From assembly GCA_900470965.1 (NCBI GenBank), contig UCCS01000017.1:45718-109717 (forward strand): a DNA stretch of 64,000 bases, given 5' to 3'. Position numbers and translations under genes: made by a program. Of the stretch, positions 1 to 9,215 are shown piece by piece; within the stretch, counting starts at the first letter, position 1, and every line of letters begins with the position of its first letter. This stretch comes from Hyphomicrobiales bacterium (GTDB lineage Bacteria > Pseudomonadota > Alphaproteobacteria > Rhizobiales > Rhizobiaceae). The notes beneath the pieces are model-generated. The model was not told the DNA's origin. It saw only the letters and a list, made by a program, of their open reading frames with translations, and did no database searches.

Positions 1-1505
1 GCGACGACCGCAAAACCCTTCCCGTGTTCGCCGGCACGGGCCGCCTCCACCGCGGCGTTGAGGGCAAGAAGGTCGGTCTGGCGGGCAATTTCCTGAACGA
101 TGCCGATCTTCTGGGCGATCGTACGCATGGCTTCGACCGCGCGGGAAACAGCACTTCCGCTCATCTCCGCATCCTTGGCGGATTGCCGCGCGATCTTTTC
201 CGTTTGGGCGGCATTGTCGGCGTTCTGCTTGATGTTGGCTGCCATCTCTTCCATCGAGGAGGAGGCTTCCTCGGCCGCCGAAGCCTGCTCGGTCGCGCCC
301 TGCGATACCTGCTCCGAGCTCGCCGAAAGCTCCTGGCTGCCGGCCGAAACATTCTCGGCGGCTGCAATTGCGTCGGCGACGACATCGCGCAAACGCTCCA
401 CCATCTGTTCGAGCGCAGTGCCAAGTGTATCCTTGGCCGAAAGCGGCTTCGGAGACACCGTCAGGTCGCCGGCAGCAATCTGCGTAGCAATATCGGCAGT
501 GATGCGAAGGTTGGCGACCATGCTTTGCATCGCAATGCCGAGCGTATCCTTCGCCGAAAGCGGCTTGACCTCTACCGAGAGGTCGCCTTCTGCGATCTGG
601 TTGGCAACATCGGCGGTGGCGCGCAGGTTGTTCACCATGCCGAGCATGGCGATGCCGAGCGTATCCTTGTCGGAGAGCGGCTTCGGCGTGACGCTGAGGT
701 CACCGTTCGAAATCTCGTTTGCGATGCCAGCGGTATTGCGCAGATTATCCGTCATGACGTTGATCGTGTTCACCAGATCCTTGATCTCGTCGTTGCTCTT
801 GATCTCGACCTTCTGGTTCAGATCGCCGATGGCAACGGCGCTGGCGACGTTCATGATCTTGCGCAGGCCGCTGTTGATGCCGAGCGCGATCCAGAGCGCG
901 GCAGCAAAAGCGATGACGGAAGCGCCGATGGCGATGCCGATCAGCAAATTTCTGGTGTTGCCGTAGAGGATTTCCGTATCGTCGTCGGCCTGGGTCATCG
1001 ACTTCTGCTGAAGCGCGACGAGCGCCGTAAAGACGTCTTCCAGCTCCGTGACGATGGCGCGAACCTCTCCACCGGAATAGGCCGTGGCCGCTGCCCTGTC
1101 GCCACTTTCCTGGATCAAGGCAACTTTGTTGGAACCTTCCACGAAACGTTTGCTCAGCTCGACCAGCCTATCCCACGTCGGCTTGCCGTCAGCCGTTGCA
1201 AGCTGCTGGCCGCCTGTCGCGAATGTGAGCATTTCATCCATGCTCTTTGCCGAGTTTTGGAAGTGTTTCTTGGCTGCTTCAGGATCCATTTCCAAAAGGG
1301 CGTTCTTCTGCCACCGGATGGCATCGAGTTCGGCAGCTTTGGCTTCCAGCGCCAGCTCCAGTCTTTTTGAAGGACCTGCGATCAGGTTGCCGACGGCATC
1401 GTTCAGCGAGCTGAGGCTGATAATTCCAAAGACTGCACTACCCACTAGCAACAATATGACAAAGCCGAACGCGGCTGCGAGCTTGAGCTTGATCGTGATA
1501 CGCAT
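1..1505 (-). CDS. Methyl-accepting chemotaxis protein with four HAMP units (partial, C-terminus off the window)
   Basis: This is an inner-membrane chemoreceptor that should feed the CheA/CheW kinase complex encoded upstream. From the ATG at 1505 (preceded by AGGGG) 501 residues are visible. A first membrane helix lies near residues 8-30, then a helical periplasmic sensor, a second helix near 190-210, four HAMP-like units at about 211-372, and the conserved signalling helices. The frame runs into the left edge within the hairpin tip ([16 protein letters not shown]). It is the last of three tandem receptor genes on this strand and starts 200 bp after the second one ends. The ligand cannot be predicted. 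Identity as a receptor is certain; the C-terminal tail and any methylation-enzyme docking peptide are not visible. Confidence 0.95.
   Translation of the reverse strand, partial: MRITIKLKLAAAFGFVILLLVGSAVFGIISLSSLNDAVGNLIAGPSKRLELALEAKAAELDAIRWQKNALLEMDPEAAKKHFQNSAKSMDEMLTFATGGQQLATADGKPTWDRLVELSKRFVEGSNKVALIQESGDRAAATAYSGGEVRAIVTELEDVFTALVALQQKSMTQADDDTEILYGNTRNLLIGIAIGASVIAFAAALWIALGINSGLRKIMNVASAVAIGDLNQKVEIKSNDEIKDLVNTINVMTDNLRNTAGIANEISNGDLSVTPKPLSDKDTLGIAMLGMVNNLRATADVANQIAEGDLSVEVKPLSAKDTLGIAMQSMVANLRITADIATQIAAGDLTVSPKPLSAKDTLGTALEQMVERLRDVVADAIAAAENVSAGSQELSASSEQVSQGATEQASAAEEASSSMEEMAANIKQNADNAAQTEKIARQSAKDAEMSGSAVSRAVEAMRTIAQKIGIVQEIARQTDLLALNAAVEAARAGEHGKGFAVV
390..740 (-). repeat. 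Three tandem 117-bp HAMP-unit repeats in the first receptor gene
   Basis: Three consecutive 39-residue units (residues 256-294, 295-333 and 334-372 of the receptor) share the pattern TA-x-IA-x-x-I-x-x-GDL-(S/T)-V followed by KPLS-x-KDTLG and a final M-V-x-x-L. They follow a conventional first HAMP at about 211-255. The copies differ at synonymous and surface positions, so they are old in-frame duplications kept under selection, not a recent slippage array. Confidence 0.85.
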
Positions 1506-1705
1506 CGCAATACCCCTATTTGAAAGCGACGGAATAAGTGTGGACCGGTGGTTTCCTGGGCGCGGCGTCACGCAGCAAAAACATTCCGGAGGCGAAGACA
1601 GTTATCGAAGAAATTGCGATCTTGCGTCCGGCGTTCCTGGGCACCGAATGCTTGTGGTCAGGGGCCATAAGCCTGGTCCCTGACGGTATTGGAGCGAGAA
1701 AGCGC

Positions 1706-3643
1706 TCAGGCGCTTTCGCGGAAATCATCGTCGCCGGCGTCCGGGCCGCCCATCGACATATCCAGGGCAAAGCCCTTGGCGCGTGCCTGCTGGGCGGCAA
1801 CCGTATTGGCGGCAGTGGTCTTCTTGCCGGCAGGCTTACGGATTGCTGCCGGAGCCGGGCTGCGGACCGTGACCTTGGCGGCCAGCACGCGGGACTGGCG
1901 GTTGCCGGCCATGTCCACCTTGAAGAAGGCGATCGACGTCTGCAGTTCCTCGGCCTGGGAGGCGAGCTCTTCCGAGGTTGCGGACATCTGCTCGGAGGCA
2001 CCGGCATTCTGCTGCGTCACCTTGTCGAGCTGCTGGATCGCCTCGTTGATCTGGGCAGCCCCGATATCCTGCTCGCGGCACGCCGAGCTGATCTCGGAAA
2101 CCAGCTCCGCCGTCTTGCGGATGTCCGGCACCAGGCGGCCGAGCATATCGCCCGCCTCCTGGGCGGCTTTCACCGTATCACCGGACATGGCGCTGATTTC
2201 AGCGGCGGCCGATTGGCTGCGTTCGGCAAGCTTGCGCACTTCCGAGGCGACGACCGCAAAACCCTTGCCGTGCTCACCGGCACGCGCCGCTTCGACGGCG
2301 GCATTCAGCGCGAGAAGGTCGGTCTGGCGGGCGATCTCCTGGACGATGCCGATCTTCTGCGCGATCGTGCGCATGGCGTCGACGGCGCGGGAGACGGCTT
2401 CGCCGCTGGCTTCCGCATCCTTGGCCGACTGGCGGGCGATCTTCTCGGTCTGGGCGGCATTGTCGGCGTTCTGCTTGATGTTTGAGGCCATCTCTTCCAT
2501 CGAGGCCGAAGCCTCTTCGGCGGAGGCGGCCTGCTCCGTCGCACCTTGAGAAACCTGCTCGGAGCTTGCCGAGAGTTCCTGGCTGCCCGCAGAGACGTTC
2601 TCGGCAGCCGAAATCGCATCGGCAACGACGCCGCGCAGGCGCTCGACCATCTGCTCGAGCGCAGTGCCGAGCACATCCTTTTCCGAAAGCGGCTTCGGTG
2701 AAACGGTCAGGTCGCCGTTCGAGATCTGGTTGGCCACTTCGGCAGTTGTGCGCAGGTTGGTCACCATGCTCTGCATGGCGATGCCGAGAGCATCCTTGTC
2801 CGACAGCGGCTTTGCGTCGATCGAGAGGTCCCCCATGGCGATCTTGTCGGCAAGGGCCGCAGTGCTGCGCAAGTTGGCGGTCATGATGTTGACCGTGTCG
2901 ATCAGATCCTTGATCTCATCATTGGTCTTGATCTCGACCTTCTGCTCGAGATCGCCTTTCGAGACGGCTTCCGCGATGAAGGCAACCTTCTTCAGGCCAC
3001 GGTTGATACCGAAAGCGATCCAGACCGCGATGGCCGTCGAGAAAACGAACAGCACCACCGCCATGCCGATCAGGGCACTGCTGGAATTGTCGTATTGGAC
3101 ATTCGTCGCTACATCGGTGGCGTGAAGATCTTCAACGATATGATTGTTGAGTTCACCCAGGATCTTCAGGAGATTATCGGTGATCTTGGCACCTTCGCCC
3201 ATGGAAATCTGAGCGGCATGCGCGTTGCTTTCACCAGTGTTCTGGGTCGCCAGATCAAGGATCTGGTCCTGCATCCGTGTCCAGTTCGGATAGACCGAAC
3301 GGAATTCTGCAAGCTTGCTGACGACTGCCGGATTGGTCTCCTTGTCGAGCTCGGCCAGCCGGTCGTCGATAGTCTTCCGTTCCTGCGCGACCGTGTCCCG
3401 ATATCCGGTGATGGCAGCCGGATCCGTGTTCATAACGGCATTCTTCTCGGCGCGGATCGATGCGGCGACCGCATCAGAAAGCCCGCCCGAATTCAAAAGG
3501 TTCTTGGCAGGACCAGCAACGATATCGCTGATGGCGGCATTGAGTGAATAAAGATTGGAAATGGCAAGACCTGCCATCCCAAGCGCCAGTAATATTACGA
3601 GACCAAAAGCAATACCTAGCTTCATTTTAATGGTGAAACGCAT
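1706..3643 (-). CDS. Methyl-accepting chemotaxis protein with three HAMP units
   Basis: This is a complete chemoreceptor of 645 residues. I start it at the ATG at 3643 (preceded by AGGGGAT) because the protein then opens MRFTIKMKL, matching its two neighbours; a longer frame to 3727 adds sequence unlike them. Membrane helices lie near 10-30 and 188-210 with a helical periplasmic sensor between them. Three HAMP units cover about 214-336, followed by the signalling domain with the [19 protein letters not shown] hairpin tip. The C-terminus ends [14 protein letters not shown], identical to the third receptor, and has no recognisable W-x-x-F docking pentapeptide. The signalling domain is almost identical in protein to its neighbours while synonymous sites differ, indicating purifying selection after duplication. 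Confidence 0.96.
   Translation of the reverse strand: MRFTIKMKLGIAFGLVILLALGMAGLAISNLYSLNAAISDIVAGPAKNLLNSGGLSDAVAASIRAEKNAVMNTDPAAITGYRDTVAQERKTIDDRLAELDKETNPAVVSKLAEFRSVYPNWTRMQDQILDLATQNTGESNAHAAQISMGEGAKITDNLLKILGELNNHIVEDLHATDVATNVQYDNSSSALIGMAVVLFVFSTAIAVWIAFGINRGLKKVAFIAEAVSKGDLEQKVEIKTNDEIKDLIDTVNIMTANLRSTAALADKIAMGDLSIDAKPLSDKDALGIAMQSMVTNLRTTAEVANQISNGDLTVSPKPLSEKDVLGTALEQMVERLRGVVADAISAAENVSAGSQELSASSEQVSQGATEQAASAEEASASMEEMASNIKQNADNAAQTEKIARQSAKDAEASGEAVSRAVDAMRTIAQKIGIVQEIARQTDLLALNAAVEAARAGEHGKGFAVVASEVRKLAERSQSAAAEISAMSGDTVKAAQEAGDMLGRLVPDIRKTAELVSEISSACREQDIGAAQINEAIQQLDKVTQQNAGASEQMSATSEELASQAEELQTSIAFFKVDMAGNRQSRVLAAKVTVRSPAPAAIRKPAGKKTTAANTVAAQQARAKGFALDMSMGGPDAGDDDFRESA
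2636..2869 (-). repeat. Two tandem 117-bp HAMP-unit repeats in the second receptor gene
   Basis: Residues 259-297 and 298-336 of the receptor are two 39-residue units with the same GDL...KPLS-x-KD-x-LG pattern seen at 390-740. They follow a standard HAMP at about 214-258. The last unit (ending EQMVERL) is the one that joins the signalling helix in both proteins. Confidence 0.85.
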
Positions 3644-3822
3644 CTCTATCCCCTGAAAGCGGAAAATACTGTCTCGCAAGGCGGCCCGTGAGCAGATCGC
3701 CAGTAAGTAAAACCAATGAAGAGCCAAAAAAGGGGGACAGCGAGTGATTCACTTCCCAGCAGTCGGACATCTAGTGATCACGACGCTAACGCATACACAC
3801 GTTGCGGGATATTTCGGTCCGA

Positions 3823-3838
3823 GGCCGCCGAAGCGGCC
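3823..3838 (-). other. Short hairpin with a UUCG tetraloop downstream of the third receptor gene
   Basis: Read on the minus strand this is GGCCGC-TTCG-GCGGCC, a perfect 6-bp stem closing a C(UUCG)G loop, which is exceptionally stable in RNA. It lies about 30 bp past the stop codon of the receptor at 3869-5581 and upstream of the next receptor. There is no U-run after it. A role in 3'-end protection or partial attenuation between cistrons is inference. Confidence 0.45.
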
Positions 3839-3868
3839 GCGGAGAGTTTCGGTTGACTGCGAAGCCGC

Positions 3869-5581
3869 TTAAGCGCTTTCGCGGAAATCGTCGTCACCGG
3901 CGTCGGGGCCGCCCATCGACATATCCAGAGCAAAGCCCTTGGCACGTGCCTGCTGGGAAGCGACGGTGTGGCCGTGATTGTGGTTCTGCGTAGCCGGAGC
4001 TGGCTTGCGTGGGGCAGCGGCCGGAGCCTTGACCACCTTGGCAGCCGTCTTTGCAGCGATCTTCCGTACGCCAGCACGGGTCGCGCCTGCCGTATCGACC
4101 TTGAAGAAGGCGATTGAAGCCTGCAGTTCCTCGGCCTGAGCAGCAAGTTCCTCCGAAGTAGCCGACATTTCTTCCGAAGCACCGGCATTCTGCTGCGTCA
4201 CCTTGTCGAGCTGCTGGATCGCTTCGTTGATCTGCGAAGCGCCGATATCCTGCTCGCGGCAGGCGGCGCTGATCTCGGAGACCAGTTCGGCAGTCTTGCG
4301 GATGTCAGGAACCAGGCGGCCGAGCATTTCGCCGGCATCGCGGGCGGCCTTGACCGTGTCGCTCGACATGGAGGAGATCTCCGCGGCTGCCGATTGGCTG
4401 CGTTCCGCGAGCTTGCGCACTTCCGAGGCGACGACCGCAAAGCCTTTTCCGTGTTCGCCAGCACGAGCGGCTTCTACGGCGGCGTTCAGGGCGAGCAGGT
4501 CGGTCTGGCGGGCAATCTCCTGAACGATGCCGATCTTCTCGGCAATCGTGCGCATTGCATCGACGGCGCGGTTGACGGCATCGCCGGAAGCTTCCGCGTC
4601 CTTGGCGGACTGGCGGGCGATCTTCTCGGTCTGAGCGGCGTTGTCGGCGTTCTGCTTGATGTTGGCAGCCATCTGCTCCATCGAAGCAGAGGCCTCTTCA
4701 GCGGAAGCCGCCTGTTCGGTCGCACCCTGCGAAACCTGCTCGGAGCTGGCCGACAGTTCCTGGCTGCCCGAAGAAACGTTGTCGGCGGCAGACAGGGCAT
4801 CGGCGACGACACCGCGAAGGCGTTCGATCATGATATTGACGTTGCCGAGCAGTTCGCCGATTTCGTCATGCGTGGTGATTTCGGCCATCTTCGTCAGGTC
4901 GCCTTCGGCAACTTCGCGGACAACGGTGTTGGCACGGCTGAGACCCTTGCTGATGGTATTCGCAATCCAGAAGGCAGTGAGGACAGCAATCAGCAACGCT
5001 GTCGCGGCAACCGCGATCATCATCGTGCGCGTCGTGCCGTACTGCTGCTCGGCGTTGTCATCCGCATCCTGCATGCGCTTTTTTTCTAGCGCCAGAATTT
5101 CATCGAGTGTGGAGTCGATCGCGTTGGCTGCCTGGCGAGCCGTCGTGACCGAGACAGTGTTGGCACCATCCGTATTGCCGCCCTTGATGAAATCGCGGAT
5201 CTGGTCGTCGGCGTCATTGAATGTCTTGGAGAGTTCGGCAACGCGTTCCCAACGCGCTTTGCCTTCCTCGGTCGCAAGCTTCGTCACGGCAGCGAATGCA
5301 TCGGCGAAGTCCTTGCGGGCCTGGTTGCCCTTTTCGATTGCACCGGAAGCATCGTCGTCATTGCGTGCTGTCAGAAGGTTCTTCTGCTGGCGGATGGCTT
5401 CGAGCTGGGCGATATTGATCTGTTGCGCCAGGTCCAGGCGCGCGGCGGGGCCTGCAAGAAGATTGCCGATCGTATCGTTCAGCGAACCGAGGCTGAAGAT
5501 ACCGTAGGCAGCGGTGCCTATCAGCATAAAAATGATGAAGGTGAACGCGCTCACCAGTTTGGTCTTGATCGTCAATCGCAT
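3869..5581 (-). CDS. Methyl-accepting chemotaxis protein with a single HAMP
   Basis: This chemoreceptor of 570 residues is the first of the three receptor genes after cheW, 30 bp downstream of it. The ATG at 5581 is preceded by GAGGGG. Residues 10-30 and 187-208 are membrane helices around a four-helix-type periplasmic sensor. One HAMP covers about 205-255 and the signalling domain follows directly, with the [19 protein letters not shown] tip. The C-terminal 28 residues, including [16 protein letters not shown], are identical to those of the second receptor. The sensory halves of the three receptors are clearly diverged, so they probably detect different cues while sharing one kinase array (inference). 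Confidence 0.96.
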   Translation of the reverse strand: MRLTIKTKLVSAFTFIIFMLIGTAAYGIFSLGSLNDTIGNLLAGPAARLDLAQQINIAQLEAIRQQKNLLTARNDDDASGAIEKGNQARKDFADAFAAVTKLATEEGKARWERVAELSKTFNDADDQIRDFIKGGNTDGANTVSVTTARQAANAIDSTLDEILALEKKRMQDADDNAEQQYGTTRTMMIAVAATALLIAVLTAFWIANTISKGLSRANTVVREVAEGDLTKMAEITTHDEIGELLGNVNIMIERLRGVVADALSAADNVSSGSQELSASSEQVSQGATEQAASAEEASASMEQMAANIKQNADNAAQTEKIARQSAKDAEASGDAVNRAVDAMRTIAEKIGIVQEIARQTDLLALNAAVEAARAGEHGKGFAVVASEVRKLAERSQSAAAEISSMSSDTVKAARDAGEMLGRLVPDIRKTAELVSEISAACREQDIGASQINEAIQQLDKVTQQNAGASEEMSATSEELAAQAEELQASIAFFKVDTAGATRAGVRKIAAKTAAKVVKAPAAAPRKPAPATQNHNHGHTVASQQARAKGFALDMSMGGPDAGDDDFRESA

Positions 5582-5611
5582 CGTCTTAACCCCTCAATGA
5601 TTGGCCCCCGG

Positions 5612-6121
5612 CTAGTTGACGGCCCCCGCCGTCTCATGCCTCGATGAGAAAATCGCCTGCAAATTCGGAAGGATGATGAACTCGCCCCCCCTCTTGACCA
5701 GGCAGTTGATGTAATCTGCGCGCCAGCGCATACCCACGCTTGGCGGCGGTTCGCTGGCGCCTTTCGTCAAGGTCGTCACCTCGTTCACCTTGTCGGTACG
5801 CATTCCGACGAGAGTCTGCTCCCCCTGCAGATCGACCTCGATGACGATGATGCGGCTATCGATCGTCGCTTCCGAAGCTTCCATCCCAAAGGCGAGACGA
5901 AGATCGGCAAGCGGAATGACCTTGCCGCGGAAGTTGATGACGCTGGCGACGAAGGGCTGGCTGCCCGGCACCGCAGTCTCGGGAAGCAGATCCAGGATCT
6001 CCTGGACTATGACCGCTTCCAGCGCGAAGGTTTCGCCATTGAGATCGAAGGTCAGAACTTCGATTTCGTCGGCGTAATTCCAGTGCTTGTCGAATTTTTC
6101 GGCTGTTGCTGCTGTGCTCAT
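5612..6121 (-). CDS. cheW: Chemotaxis adaptor CheW
   Basis: CheW couples receptors to the CheA kinase in the signalling array. The 169-residue protein is a single CheW domain: the opening strand EVLTFDLNGETFALEA, the hallmark VINFRGKVIPLADLR near residues 67-81, and the closing segment with VGMRTDKVNEV. About 18 residues precede the domain. Its ATG at 6121 overlaps the cheA stop codon as ATGA, so translation is probably coupled and the kinase and adaptor are made together. Confidence 0.97.
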   Translation of the reverse strand: MSTAATAEKFDKHWNYADEIEVLTFDLNGETFALEAVIVQEILDLLPETAVPGSQPFVASVINFRGKVIPLADLRLAFGMEASEATIDSRIIVIEVDLQGEQTLVGMRTDKVNEVTTLTKGASEPPPSVGMRWRADYINCLVKRGGEFIILPNLQAIFSSRHETAGAVN

Positions 6122-8181
6122 CCTGCCACGCGCAATTGCGCCTCCTGTTGCTGACCCGCGGCAACGAGATGCCCGACGTCAAGAATGAGGGCGACGCTGC
6201 CGTCGCCGAGAATGGTGGCGCCAGAGAAGGTCGCCACGTCGTTGTGCAATTTCGACATCGACTTGATGACCGTCTGGTGGTCGCCGATAATCTGATCGAC
6301 CACGAGGCCGACACGTTCGGTGCCCGTCGAGATGACGACCACCTTCTGATGCACGTCCGGCTTGGTGCCGGTGCGGAAGAGATCGCGAAGCCTCAGGAAC
6401 GGCACCAGGCTGTCGCGCAGCGAGATGAAGCTGCGCCCACGCGAGCGGAGGTCTTCTTCCAGCGACAGTTCGAGGCATTCCTCGACCGCCGAGAGCGGGA
6501 TGACGTAACGGCCGGAACCGACACGAACGAGCAGGCCATCGATGATGGCGAGCGTCAGCGGGATGCGGAGAGAGACTTCCGAGCCCTGCCCCGGCAGGCT
6601 GACGATCTCGATCGCGCCACGCAGCGCCTCGACTGTCTTCTTGACGACGTCCATGCCAACGCCCCGACCGGAGAGATTGGTGATCGTTGCAGCAGTGGAG
6701 AAGCCCGGCGCGAAAATGAGCTGCAGCAGTTCCTGATCGGAAAGCGGCTGGCCGGGCGCAATCAGGCCCGAAGATTCCGCCTTGGCGCGAACCCGCTCGC
6801 GGTTGATGCCGCGGCCGTCATCCTTGATCGAGATGATGACTTCGCCGCCGGACTGGTGGGCGGACAGCGTCACGGTACCGGCTTCCGTCTTGCCTGCGCC
6901 AAGGCGTTCGGCTGGCGGCTCGAGGCCATGGTCGATCGAATTGCGGACCAGATGGACAAGCGGATCGGCAAGACGCTCGATGACGGTCTTGTCGACTTCG
7001 GTCGTTTCGCCCTCGGTGACGAGTTCGATGACCTTGCCGGTTTCGCGGGCGAGATCGTGTACGAGGCGACGGAAGCGCGAGAAGAGCGTTCCGACCGGCA
7101 CCATGCGCAGCACCATCATCGTGTCGCGCAGCTCACCGGAGAGACGTTCGATTTCTTCCGAAACCGAGCGTAGGGCAATATCCGAACTGGAGCTTGCCAG
7201 CTGGCTGAGGCGCGACTGGGCAATGACGAGTTCGCCGACACGGTCCATCAGCTCGTCGAGCCGCTCTGCCGGAACGCGGACGTTTTCCTGTGCCTTTGCC
7301 TGGGCTGCCGCCTGAACAGGCGCTGGCGTTTCACGCTTCACCGGAACCGCCTCGACCGGGCGGAATTCTGGAGCAGTGGCGGGCACCGGTGCGACAGGTG
7401 CTGCGGCAACCGGAACGTCCGGAGCAGGAGCGACGTCCGTCTTTGTCTCGGCCGGTGCGGCTTGCGGGCCGGAGATTTCCTGAACGTCGAGCTCCATGTC
7501 ATCCATGACGAAGATGAACACGTCGTCGATGGCCGAACGGTCCTGTTCGCTTGTCAGAATGACGTCCCAGGAAACGTAAAGCTCAGTCGGGACCAGATTA
7601 TCGAGCGGCGGAATGCCTGATGTGTTTGCACGGACTGTGCATTCGCCGAGATCGCGCAGTTCATCCAGAAGGCCGAGCGGGTTGGTGCCGTTGGCCATGG
7701 AATTTGCCGGCAGGCTGAAACGGATGCGCCAGGTCGTTTTCTTCTTGGTGGGAGCGGCGACGGCAGGGGCTGCAGCGGCAAGCGCGACAGCCTCCTTGAC
7801 TTCGGCCTTGCCGCCGACGGCGGCCTGGAGCTGGGCAAGCAGCTTGTGGCCGGTATCGCCGTGATCGGCATCGGGCTGTTCGACGAGGGCGCGCATATGA
7901 TCCTGCGCGGCAAGAACGGCGGCGACGAGCTCGGCGGTTGCCGGAACCTCACCCTTGCGGACACGGTCGAAGGCCGTTTCGCAATGATGGGTGAAAGCGG
8001 CAAGCGCCTCGAAGCCGAACATCGCACCCGAGCCCTTCAACGTATGAAGGCCGCGGAACACGGCGTCGACGAGGTCCTTGTTTTCGAGGTCGTGGTTGAG
8101 GTCGAGAAGGCCGGCTTCGATCGCCTCGAGGCATTCGGCCGCTTCGGTACGGAATACTGCGACTGGATCAAGCGAGCTCAT
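6118..8181 (-). CDS. cheA: Chemotaxis histidine kinase CheA
   Basis: CheA autophosphorylates and passes phosphate to CheY. The 687-residue protein has an N-terminal Hpt domain with the phospho-acceptor H46 in GLHTLKGSG. A regulator-binding domain follows at about 150-240, then an Ala/Pro-rich linker and a dimerisation helix starting around VRVPAERLDELMDRVGELV. The ATP-binding core shows NSIDHGLEPP, KDDGRGI and the GRGVGMDVV glycine box. The C-terminal segment is the CheW-like domain. All catalytic boxes look intact. Both ends overlap neighbours by ATGA: cheY upstream and cheW downstream. Confidence 0.98.
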   Translation of the reverse strand: MSSLDPVAVFRTEAAECLEAIEAGLLDLNHDLENKDLVDAVFRGLHTLKGSGAMFGFEALAAFTHHCETAFDRVRKGEVPATAELVAAVLAAQDHMRALVEQPDADHGDTGHKLLAQLQAAVGGKAEVKEAVALAAAAPAVAAPTKKKTTWRIRFSLPANSMANGTNPLGLLDELRDLGECTVRANTSGIPPLDNLVPTELYVSWDVILTSEQDRSAIDDVFIFVMDDMELDVQEISGPQAAPAETKTDVAPAPDVPVAAAPVAPVPATAPEFRPVEAVPVKRETPAPVQAAAQAKAQENVRVPAERLDELMDRVGELVIAQSRLSQLASSSSDIALRSVSEEIERLSGELRDTMMVLRMVPVGTLFSRFRRLVHDLARETGKVIELVTEGETTEVDKTVIERLADPLVHLVRNSIDHGLEPPAERLGAGKTEAGTVTLSAHQSGGEVIISIKDDGRGINRERVRAKAESSGLIAPGQPLSDQELLQLIFAPGFSTAATITNLSGRGVGMDVVKKTVEALRGAIEIVSLPGQGSEVSLRIPLTLAIIDGLLVRVGSGRYVIPLSAVEECLELSLEEDLRSRGRSFISLRDSLVPFLRLRDLFRTGTKPDVHQKVVVISTGTERVGLVVDQIIGDHQTVIKSMSKLHNDVATFSGATILGDGSVALILDVGHLVAAGQQQEAQLRVAG

Positions 8182-8546
8182 CTGCCAAGAACCTTCTTCA
8201 CGATCTTAACGAGATTTTCCGGATCGAACGGCTTGGTGAGCCAGCCAGTGGCACCGGCGGCCTTGGCGCGGGCCTTGAGGTCCGCATCGGATTCCGTCGT
8301 CAGGAAGATGATCGGCACGCCGGCCTGAGCGGGCAGCTTCCGCAATTCTTCGATCATCGTCAGCCCGTCCATGACAGGCATATTGAGGTCGGTGACGATC
8401 AGGTCGAAATTGCCGCTCTTGGCTGTTGCCAGACCCTCGGCGCCATTGACGGCTTCGGTGACCGTGTAGCCGGCATTGGTCAGCGTGACCTTGGTAGTCA
8501 GGCGGATGCTGGCGGAATCGTCGACGGTCAGGATGTTTGCGCTCAT
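8178..8546 (-). CDS. cheY: Single-domain response regulator CheY
   Basis: This is a stand-alone receiver of 122 residues and the probable phosphate acceptor from the adjacent CheA. The acidic pocket D9-D10, the phosphorylation site D53 in VTDLNMP, the conserved threonine in FLTTES and the lysine in LTKPF are all present, so it should be phosphorylatable. There is no output domain, so it acts by protein-protein contact at the flagellar motor or another target. It overlaps the STAS gene and cheA by 4 bp at each end. Confidence 0.97.
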   Translation of the reverse strand: MSANILTVDDSASIRLTTKVTLTNAGYTVTEAVNGAEGLATAKSGNFDLIVTDLNMPVMDGLTMIEELRKLPAQAGVPIIFLTTESDADLKARAKAAGATGWLTKPFDPENLVKIVKKVLGR

Positions 8547-8884
8547 AACGTCACCTCTTTATGCAACCAGAACTTCTTGTCTTCTTCATCGAAGGCCTCG
8601 GTAAATCCGGCCCGCTCAAGGACCTTGAGAAGCGGACCGCTGGCCGGAGCCGAAAGGGTAAAAGTCTTGCCTTCGGCCTTTGCCTGACGGCGGGCGGCTT
8701 CGATGAGCTGAAGAAAACTCAGATCCGCTTGCGTGTTTTCGGGAAGACTTAGAGTAATATTATTATTGCCGCGAAATCGATCAATAATATTCGAATATAC
8801 TTCCGAAGCATTACGAATGCTCAGAACTTCCGGAAGGGATATAGATTCACAATATTGTGCCTGAGTATCCAATGCAGCCTCCAT
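8543..8884 (-). CDS. STAS-domain protein at the head of the chemotaxis operon
   Basis: This small protein (113 residues from the ATG at 8884) has the fold of anti-anti-sigma STAS proteins: strands LSIRN and ITLSLPEN, then ADLSFLQLIEAARRQA with a serine at the position phosphorylated in SpoIIAA-like proteins, then a second strand FTLSAP and a helix. A start at 8923 would add 13 residues, and neither start has a clear ribosome-binding site. Its stop overlaps the cheY start. Small STAS-like proteins head other rhizobial che operons, where one (CheS) is reported to act on CheA/CheY1; whether this protein does the same is inference. Confidence 0.85.
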   Translation of the reverse strand: MEAALDTQAQYCESISLPEVLSIRNASEVYSNIIDRFRGNNNITLSLPENTQADLSFLQLIEAARRQAKAEGKTFTLSAPASGPLLKVLERAGFTEAFDEEDKKFWLHKEVTL

Positions 8885-9029
8885 GGTCGGAGAAATACTT
8901 AACGACCATAAAAGGACTCTCATGACAGGCTTAACAGTGCGTAAACGGCGGTTGTAGGAAAGTGCAATTACCGCGAGTCTGGACTCCCTGAATTATCATC
9001 CAGGATAACTTATACTGAAGCTTTCTCAT

Positions 9030-9044
9030 ATGGTAAAATACCAT
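9030..9044. promoter_or_regulatory. Perfect inverted repeat in the divergent chemotaxis promoter region
   Basis: ATGGTA-AAA-TACCAT is a perfect 6-bp inverted repeat with a 3-bp AT-rich centre, placed between the STAS-cheY-cheA operon and the divergent soluble signalling gene. The surrounding 290 bp is clearly more AT-rich than the genes and must hold both promoters. A dimeric regulator site is possible; no known consensus is assigned. Confidence 0.4.
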
Positions 9045-9215
9045 GAAAAAACAGATAGATAAGCTGGACCCGCCGCAGAACCTATCAATTCTTGCCGAAT
9101 GCCTTCATAGGTTGTTAATCACAACGTTTACGAGTCTGTGGCGTTTACCTGCCGTTTCCATCCTGCCCGTAAAAATAGAGTCAAATTGCCTGTGTTTATA
9201 AGTAAAGGTACAAAA

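Noticed and set aside
24..1370. Long open frame on the plus strand opposite the first receptor gene
   Set aside because: It mirrors a well-supported receptor on the other strand; its amino-acid composition is that of a GC-rich antisense frame and it has no recognisable domain.
390..2869. Regular repeats of 117 bp considered as a CRISPR or minisatellite array
   Set aside because: They are in-frame coding repeats of HAMP units without spacers and have diverged at synonymous sites.
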